49,230 nt of DNA. Source: Streptomyces sp. MH60. Lineage in GTDB: Bacteria; Actinomycetota; Actinomycetes; Streptomycetales; Streptomycetaceae. The notes below the pieces were generated by a model, which saw only the letters and a program-made list of their open reading frames with translations, searched no databases and was not told the origin of the DNA. Location: NCBI RefSeq assembly GCF_002939385.1, contig NZ_MULI01000055.1, forward strand, positions 1 through 49,230. The letters are read 5' to 3'. A program made the translations under genes and the position numbers. This document shows positions 43,760-49,230 of this stretch, piece after piece; positions within the stretch are counted from its first letter, which is position 1; each line of letters opens with the position of its first letter.

Positions 43760-44926
43760 TCAGCCGCCGGAGGTGTCCAGCTCCGCGTCCTCGCCGACGC
43801 CCGCGCAGTCGTACGGGTCCTTCAGCCAGCCGTCGGGCAGGACGACCCGGTTGTTGCCGGAAGTGCGGCCGCGGGGGCCGTCGGCGCCGGCGGGCCAGGG
43901 CTGGTCGAGGTCGAGTTCGTCGAGTCCGGCGCGCAGTGCCTCCAGGGAGGAGGTGATCGCGAGCCGCTTGCGCATCTCGGAGCCGACGGCGAAGCCCTTG
44001 AGGTACCAGGCGACGTGCTTGCGGAAGTCGATGACGCCGCGTGCTTCGTCGCCGATCCACTCCCCCAGCAGCGTGGCGTGCCGGACCATCACGTCGGCGA
44101 CCTCGCGCAGGGTGGGCCGCACGAAGGAGTCGGTGCGCCCCTCGAAGGCGGCGACCAGGTCGGCGAAGAGCCACGGCCGCCCGAGGCAGCCGCGTCCGAC
44201 CACGACGCCGTCGCAGCCGGTCTCGCGCACCATGCGCAGCGCGTCCTCGGCGGACCAGATGTCGCCGTTGCCGAGGACCGGGATCTCCGGGACGTGCTCC
44301 TTGAGGCGGGCGATGGCGTCCCAGTCGGCGGTGCCGCCGTAGTGCTGGGCGGTGGTGCGGCCGTGCAGGGCGATGGCGCTGACGCCCTCCTCGACGGCGA
44401 TGCGGCCGGCGTCGAGGTGGGTGAGGTGGTCGTCGTCGATGCCCTTGCGCATCTTCATCGTGACGGGCAGGTCACCGGCGCCGGTGACGGCCTCGCGGAC
44501 GATGGCGCGCAGCAGGTTCCGCTTGTACGGCAGCGCCGAGCCGCCGCCCTTGCGGGTCACCTTCGGGACCGGGCAGCCGAAGTTCAGGTCGATGTGGTCG
44601 GCGAGGTCCTCCTCCGCGATCATGCGGACGGCCTTGCCGACGGTCACCGGGTCGACGCCGTACAGCTGGATCGAGCGCGGGGTCTCGGTCGCGTCGAAGT
44701 GGATCAGCTGCATGGTCTTCTCGTTGCGCTCGACCAGCGCACGGGTCGTGATCATCTCGCTCACGAACAGGCCCTTGCCCCCGCTGAACTCCCGGCACAG
44801 GGTGCGGAAGGGCGCGTTGGTGATGCCGGCCATCGGCGCCAGCACCACGGGCGGCGCGACGGTGTGCGGGCCGATCCGCAAGGGCGCGGCGGTGGTCTCG
44901 GGGGCGGGCGTGGTGAGCGTGGACAT
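43760..44926 (-). CDS. dusB: tRNA dihydrouridine synthase DusB
   Basis: 388 residues from the ATG at 44926 (MSTLTTPAPE); a GTG at 44944 would add six residues. FMN-dependent TIM barrel that reduces uridines in tRNA D loops with NADPH. Motifs: PVVLAPMAGITNAPFR, the catalytic Cys in DLNFGCPVPKVTRKGGGSAL, VTMKMRKGID, LHGRTTAQHYGG and VLGNGDIWSAEDALRMV. A C-terminal helical domain (HVAWYLKGFAVGSEMRKRL) binds tRNA. The last 50 residues are acidic and variable. It is divergent from an efflux permease gene, and the intergenic region is only 73 bp. Confidence 0.95.
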   Translation of the reverse strand: MSTLTTPAPETTAAPLRIGPHTVAPPVVLAPMAGITNAPFRTLCREFSGGKGLFVSEMITTRALVERNEKTMQLIHFDATETPRSIQLYGVDPVTVGKAVRMIAEEDLADHIDLNFGCPVPKVTRKGGGSALPYKRNLLRAIVREAVTGAGDLPVTMKMRKGIDDDHLTHLDAGRIAVEEGVSAIALHGRTTAQHYGGTADWDAIARLKEHVPEIPVLGNGDIWSAEDALRMVRETGCDGVVVGRGCLGRPWLFADLVAAFEGRTDSFVRPTLREVADVMVRHATLLGEWIGDEARGVIDFRKHVAWYLKGFAVGSEMRKRLAITSSLEALRAGLDELDLDQPWPAGADGPRGRTSGNNRVVLPDGWLKDPYDCAGVGEDAELDTSGG

Positions 44927-44981
44927 TCCCCCATTGTCACGCACCCGGGAAGATGATGTATCGGTAATTAGTTAGCCGCAC

Positions 44982-44987
44982 TATCGA
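44982..44987 (+). promoter_or_regulatory. probable -10 of the efflux permease gene in an AT-rich island
   Basis: TATCGA lies 12 bp before the ATG at 45000. The surrounding 44957-44991 contains ggtaattagttagcc and atcgatat, strikingly AT-rich for this genome, which is typical of TetR/MarR-controlled efflux promoters. No regulator gene is adjacent and no clear -35 is seen. Confidence 0.4.
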
Positions 44988-44999
44988 TATGGGCGTACG

Positions 45000-46454
45000 A
45001 TGGAGTCCATGCCCGAGCTGACCCATCGCCGCCGCATGCTCGTGCTCGCCATCTGCTGCATGAGCCTGCTGATCGTGAGTATCGACAACACGATCCTCAA
45101 CGTCGCCCTCCCGTCCATGCAGCGCGACCTGCACGCGAGCACGTCGGGCCTGCAGTGGGCGATCGACGCGTACACGCTGGTGCTGGCCGCGCTGCTGATG
45201 CTGGCCGGCTCCACGGCCGACCGGATCGGCCGCAAACGGGTCTTCATGACCGGCCTGGTGCTCTTCACTCTCGGCTCACTGCTGTGCTCCCTGGCCCCGG
45301 ACCTGTCCTCGCTGATCGTCTTCCGGATGATGCAGGCGGTGGGCGGCTCGATGCTCAACCCGGTCGCGATGTCGATCATCACCAACACCTTCACCGACCC
45401 GCGCGAGCGCGCCCGCGCGATCGGCGTCTGGGGCGCGGTGGTCGGCATATCCATGGCCGCCGGGCCGCTGGTGGGCGGGGTGCTCGTGGAGTCGGTCGGC
45501 TGGCGCTCGATCTTCTGGGTCAACCTGCCGGTGGGCCTGGCCGCCCTGCTCCTCACCCTCCGTTTCGTCCCCGAGTCCCGCGCGCCGAAGGCCCGCCGCC
45601 CCGACCCGCTGGGCCAGCTGATGGTGATCGTGCTGTTCGGTTCCCTGACGTACGCGATCATCGAGGCGCCGAACGCCGGGTTCACCAGTGTGCTCCCCTA
45701 CGCCGTCCTGGCCCTCGCCGCGCTGGTCGGCCTGCTCGTCCACGAGCCCCGACGTGCCGACCCGCTCATCGAGCTGCGCTTCTTCCGGTCGGCGCCGTTC
45801 AGCGGGGCCACCGTGATCGCGGTCAGCGCCTTCGCCGCGCTGGGCGGCTTCCTGTTCCTGTCCACGCTGTACCTCCAGAACGTGCGCGGACTGAGCGCCC
45901 TGGAGGCCGGCCTGTGGATGCTGCCGATGGCCGTCCCGACCTTCCTGTGCGCCCCGCTCGCCGGGCGGCTGGTCGGCAGCCGGGGGCCGCGCCTGCCCCT
46001 GCTGATCGCGGGCGGCGCGCTGACCGTGAGCGGGACGCTGTTCGCCGCCTTCGAGGCCGAGACCTCCGACGTCACGCTCTTCCTCGGCTACGTCCTGTTC
46101 GGCATCGGCTTCGGCTTCGTCAACGCCCCCATCACCAACACCGCGGTCTCCGGCATGCCGCGCGCCCAGGCCGGGGTCGCGGCCGCGGTCGCCTCGACCA
46201 GCCGCCAGCTGGGCCAGACGCTCGGCGTGGCGGTGGTCGGCGCGGTGCTGGCGGCGGGCGTGGGCGCGTCGTCGTACCGCGAGACCTTCGTCTCCGCCGC
46301 CCGCCCCGGCTGGTGGATCCTGGCCGCCTGCGGCCTCGCGGTCCTCGTCCTGGGCGCCGTCACGAGCGGCCGCTGGGCCCGCCGCACCGCGGAGCGCACG
46401 GCCGAACGCCTGGCGTCGCCGGAGGTGCGGGAGGCGGCACGGACCGGGGCCTGA
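45000..46454 (+). CDS. DHA2-family (14-helix) MFS drug efflux permease
   Basis: 484 residues, hydrophobic throughout, with about 14 predicted helices. Diagnostic motifs: motif D1/C-type start IVSIDNTILNVALPSMQRDL, motif A in GSTADRIGRKRVFMTG, and motif C in GPLVGGVLVESVGWRSIFWVN. It exports toxic organic compounds by proton antiport; the substrate is unknown. A second ATG (45009) is a possible start and neither has a Shine-Dalgarno. With the -10 at 44982 the leader is at most a few bases. Confidence 0.93.
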   Translation: MESMPELTHRRRMLVLAICCMSLLIVSIDNTILNVALPSMQRDLHASTSGLQWAIDAYTLVLAALLMLAGSTADRIGRKRVFMTGLVLFTLGSLLCSLAPDLSSLIVFRMMQAVGGSMLNPVAMSIITNTFTDPRERARAIGVWGAVVGISMAAGPLVGGVLVESVGWRSIFWVNLPVGLAALLLTLRFVPESRAPKARRPDPLGQLMVIVLFGSLTYAIIEAPNAGFTSVLPYAVLALAALVGLLVHEPRRADPLIELRFFRSAPFSGATVIAVSAFAALGGFLFLSTLYLQNVRGLSALEAGLWMLPMAVPTFLCAPLAGRLVGSRGPRLPLLIAGGALTVSGTLFAAFEAETSDVTLFLGYVLFGIGFGFVNAPITNTAVSGMPRAQAGVAAAVASTSRQLGQTLGVAVVGAVLAAGVGASSYRETFVSAARPGWWILAACGLAVLVLGAVTSGRWARRTAERTAERLASPEVREAARTGA

Positions 46455-46562
46455 CGGCGCCTCCGCCGGTGGTCCGGGGCGTCGTGTGCGCCCGGCGGCG
46501 TCCACATCTCGGCCGGGGGAAGCACGAACACGCCCCTCGGTCGGCGACGGCCGACCCGCGCA

Positions 46563-49230
46563 TCATCCCCTCGCGCCCCGCGGCACCGCACCGGATGCCA
46601 CCGCGGGCAGCCGTTCCGCCACCTTCGGCCAGTACTTCACGATCGCGTCCTCCACGCCCGGCAGCGCCCGCTGCCCCGCGAGCGCCAGCGCGATCGCCGC
46701 GGCCACGCCCGTCCACGCGACCGGACCCAGCGGGGTGCAGCCGAAGAGGCGGCTGGCGCCCGGGGTCTGGACCAGGGCGACCAGGGCGGCGGCGGAGCCG
46801 AGGGAGGTGACCTGGACCAGGCGGCTGCCGCGGCGGTCGGCGAGGGTCTGGGCGAGCTGGGTGCCGACGACCGCGCACAGGGCCATGGTCGTCGCACGGC
46901 GCTCCGTGCCCGGCGTGAAGCGGCCGAGCAGCCAGGCCGCGGTCGCCCCCAGCGCCGTGGTCAGCGCCCGGTGCCGGATCTGCCGGAGCAGGGGCTCGCC
47001 CAGCACGGCCGTACCGAGCGGCGCGCCCGCGTCGGCGGCCTCCTGTTCCGGGTCCCCGGTCTTCGTCACCGCGACGGCCATCGCGGGGAACAGGTCGGTG
47101 AACAGGTTGACCAGCAGCATCTGGCGGGTGGACAGCGGGGCGGCGCCGCCCAGCACCGTGCCGAGGATGCCGAAGCCGACCTCGCCCGCGTTGCCGCCGA
47201 TCAGGATGGCGATCGCGTCGGCGACGCTGTGCCACAGGGCACGGCCCTCCCGCACCGCCTCCACCAGGACCAGCAGGTCGTCGCCGGTGACGACCAGGTC
47301 GGCGGCGTTGCGGGCGGCGGCCGAGCCGCGGGCGCTGATGCCGACGCCGATGTCGGCGGCCCGGATCGCGGCGGCGTCGTTGGCGCCGTCGCCGACCATG
47401 CCGACGACCCGCCCGGCGTCCCGCAGCGACTCGACGACCTGGAGCTTCTGCTCGGGCGCCACCCGGGCCACCACGTCCGCGTCGCGCAGCATCCGGGAGC
47501 GTGCGGTGCGGTCGGCGGCGGCGAGTTCGTCGCCGGTGACCACCACCGCGTCCTCGGGCCAGCCCAGGTCGACGGCGATGGCGTGGGCGGTCTGCGGATG
47601 GTCGCCGGTCAGCACCACGGGCCGTACGCCCGCCTCGCGCAGCCCGCGCACCAGCGCCGGGGAGGTCTCGCGGGGCACGTCGGCCAGCGCGAGCAGCCCG
47701 GTGAACTCCAGCTCCGACGGCTGCCGTTCGAGGACGTCGGCCGCCTTCTCGCCCTTGGCCAGGGTCCGCCGCGCCACCGCGATGATGCGCAGTCCGTGGC
47801 CGGCCAGCCGCTGCGCCACCTCCGAGGCGTGCGCCGGCAGGTCGGCGCAGGCGGGCAGCACCGTCTCCGGGGCGCCCTTGACCACCAGCACGGCGGGGCC
47901 CCTGCCGCCCTCGCGTCCGACGGCGGCGGCGTAGCCGCGGGAGGTCTCGAAGGGCAGGCCCTCCTCCTGCGTCCAGTCGGGGTCGTCCCCGGCCGCGTCC
48001 AGGACGGCCTCGTCGGTGGCGTGGGTGGGCCGGGCGCCGTCGCCGTTCAGCCGGGGGCAGGCGCGCGCGGCGACCCGTACGGTGCCGGCGGTCTCCGCCT
48101 CGCCCACCCGGCGGACCGTGCCGTCGGTGCCCGCGACCCGCGACAGCCGCAGCTTGTTCTCGGTGAGGGTGCCCGTCTTGTCGAAGCAGACGGTGTCCAT
48201 CCGGCCGAGCGCCTCCAGGGTGCGCGGGGTGCGCACCAGGACGCCCCGGCGGCTGAGCCGGCGGGCCGCCGCGAGCTGGGCCACCGTCGCCACCAGCGGC
48301 AGCCCCTCGGGCACCGCGGCCACCGCCACCGACACGCCACCGGCGACGGCCTGCCGGATCGGCGCCCCGCGCAGCAGCGAGAGCCCGGTCACCGCGGCCC
48401 CGCCCGCCAGGGTGAGCGGCAGCGCCTTGCGGGTCAGCTCCTGGAGCCTGGCCTGCACCCCGGCCGCCGACGGCGTACGGGCCGCCAACGCCACCGCCCG
48501 CGCGGCCTCGGTGTGCTCGCCGGTGTCGACGACGACGGCGCGGGCCCGCCCGGCCACCACGGTCGTGCCCTCGAAGACCATGCAGTACCGCTCCGCCACG
48601 GGAGCGCGGGGCACCGGGTCCACGCACTTGTCGACCGGCAGCGACTCACCGGTCAGCGCGGACTCGTCCACCTCCAGGCCGTCCTCCCACAGCAGCCGGG
48701 CGTCGGCGGGCACCACGTCGTCCGCCTTCAGCTCGATCACGTGGCCGGCGTGCAGCTTGGCCGCGTCCACGATCCGCGGCTCGGCCTCCCTCGCGGACTC
48801 CGCGCGGTCCGGGCCGAGTTGCTCCTCGGTGAGCCGGGCCTTCTGCTTCTGTTCCGCCAGCAGCCCGGACAGCGCCCGCTCGGCGCGCAGCCGCTGGAAG
48901 CCGCCGACCAGCGCGTTCAGGTCGAGGGCGCCCACGACGAGCAGCGCGTCGACGACCGACCCGAGGATCGCGGAGGCGGCCGAGCCCACCGCGAGCACCG
49001 GGGTGAGCGGATCGTCCAGCTCCCCGCGTACGGCGCGGGCCAGCTGCCACGACCAGCGGACCGGGGCCAGCACGGGCACCCGGCCCGCCCGGTCGGCGGC
49101 GGCGCGCAGCCGGGCGGTGGCCTGCTCCACGGCGGTCGGCTCGGGCTCGCGCTCCCGCTCCAGCCGGTCCCGTACGTCGCCCGGGTCCAGCGCGTGCCAC
49201 GCCACCCGGGCCCGGGGGTGCGGGGCGCGG
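46563..49230 (-). CDS. P-type cation-transporting ATPase (5' end outside the window)
   Basis: The C-terminal 889 residues are visible. The frame is open to the right edge (RAPHPRARVAWHALDP precedes and includes the first GTG at 49205), so the protein is longer and the start lies outside. Actuator motif ALTGESLPV, PEGLPLVATVAQLAAARRL in the transmembrane metal site, phosphorylation motif CFDKTGTLTEN, nucleotide-binding KGAPETVLPAC and hinge VGDGANDAAAIRAADIGVGI are all intact. The PEGL form and layout resemble the large actinobacterial CtpI/CtpH-type ATPases rather than CPx heavy-metal pumps. The ion is unknown. The 108-bp gap to the convergent permease gene shows no further gene. Confidence 0.88.
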   Translation of the reverse strand, partial: RAPHPRARVAWHALDPGDVRDRLEREREPEPTAVEQATARLRAAADRAGRVPVLAPVRWSWQLARAVRGELDDPLTPVLAVGSAASAILGSVVDALLVVGALDLNALVGGFQRLRAERALSGLLAEQKQKARLTEEQLGPDRAESAREAEPRIVDAAKLHAGHVIELKADDVVPADARLLWEDGLEVDESALTGESLPVDKCVDPVPRAPVAERYCMVFEGTTVVAGRARAVVVDTGEHTEAARAVALAARTPSAAGVQARLQELTRKALPLTLAGGAAVTGLSLLRGAPIRQAVAGGVSVAVAAVPEGLPLVATVAQLAAARRLSRRGVLVRTPRTLEALGRMDTVCFDKTGTLTENKLRLSRVAGTDGTVRRVGEAETAGTVRVAARACPRLNGDGARPTHATDEAVLDAAGDDPDWTQEEGLPFETSRGYAAAVGREGGRGPAVLVVKGAPETVLPACADLPAHASEVAQRLAGHGLRIIAVARRTLAKGEKAADVLERQPSELEFTGLLALADVPRETSPALVRGLREAGVRPVVLTGDHPQTAHAIAVDLGWPEDAVVVTGDELAAADRTARSRMLRDADVVARVAPEQKLQVVESLRDAGRVVGMVGDGANDAAAIRAADIGVGISARGSAAARNAADLVVTGDDLLVLVEAVREGRALWHSVADAIAILIGGNAGEVGFGILGTVLGGAAPLSTRQMLLVNLFTDLFPAMAVAVTKTGDPEQEAADAGAPLGTAVLGEPLLRQIRHRALTTALGATAAWLLGRFTPGTERRATTMALCAVVGTQLAQTLADRRGSRLVQVTSLGSAAALVALVQTPGASRLFGCTPLGPVAWTGVAAAIALALAGQRALPGVEDAIVKYWPKVAERLPAVASGAVPRGARG

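Overview
The window is about 49.2 kb of very high-GC DNA with the dense, G/C-ending codon usage of an actinomycete chromosome. Gene content and order point to Streptomyces, very likely a close relative of S. coelicolor/S. lividans. They match my memory of the core region from mbl through hrdA-dnaG, nasA and nirBD to ppdK; that identification is recall, not a database result. No integrase, transposase, insertion sequence, CRISPR array or composition shift was seen. The outermost genes on both sides are cut by the window edges.

Layout. (1) 3-7450: a very large multidomain signalling protein, the actin-like Mbl and a GAF-GAF histidine kinase whose last 45 codons look like a separately started small peptide. 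(2) 7592-8015: three tRNA genes on the minus strand, one with anticodon CAU and two tandem tRNA-Asn. (3) 8164-13763: a YtxH-like small protein, an FGGY sugar kinase and an asymmetric heterodimeric ABC exporter. (4) 13827-19816, all minus: the sigma-70 factor HrdA, DNA primase DnaG, a ferredoxin-reductase-like flavoprotein and a Dgt-type dNTPase. (5) 19854-23873: sirohydrochlorin chelatase, a SanA/YdcF-like membrane protein and assimilatory nitrate reductase NasA. (6) 24002-28936: a secreted M4 metalloprotease, a LysR regulator, two short-chain dehydrogenases and an FMN reductase with a SoxR-type operator. (7) 29102-31203: a small secreted protein with its class F sortase, and a TSUP permease. 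(8) 31404-35643: the nitrite reductase operon (FAD oxidoreductase, NirB, NirD). (9) 35695-41464: an SDR, an Excalibur-domain protein with an LAETG sorting signal, an acyltransferase and pyruvate phosphate dikinase. (10) 41947-49230: an LtaS/sulfatase-like membrane enzyme, DusB, a DHA2-type efflux permease and the C-terminal part of a P-type ATPase.

How the genes fit together. NasA reduces nitrate and NirBD reduces nitrite. NirB needs siroheme, which the chelatase at 19854-20690 would help make. Boxes with the 11-bp periodicity of GlnR sites lie upstream of both the chelatase and the nir operon, suggesting one nitrogen regulon across about 15 kb. DnaG and HrdA echo the widespread primase-sigma linkage. 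The FMN reductase has a SoxR-like operator with the 19-bp spacer typical of MerR-family promoters, and its transcript is probably leaderless.

Most notable unexplained structure: a large protein whose kinase and HAD modules both look catalytically dead; a repeat-bearing small peptide with an excellent Shine-Dalgarno at the end of a degenerate kinase gene; a helically phased 10-bp repeat array with alternative hairpins upstream of the SDR genes; and a palindrome-rich 480-bp region upstream of ppdK.
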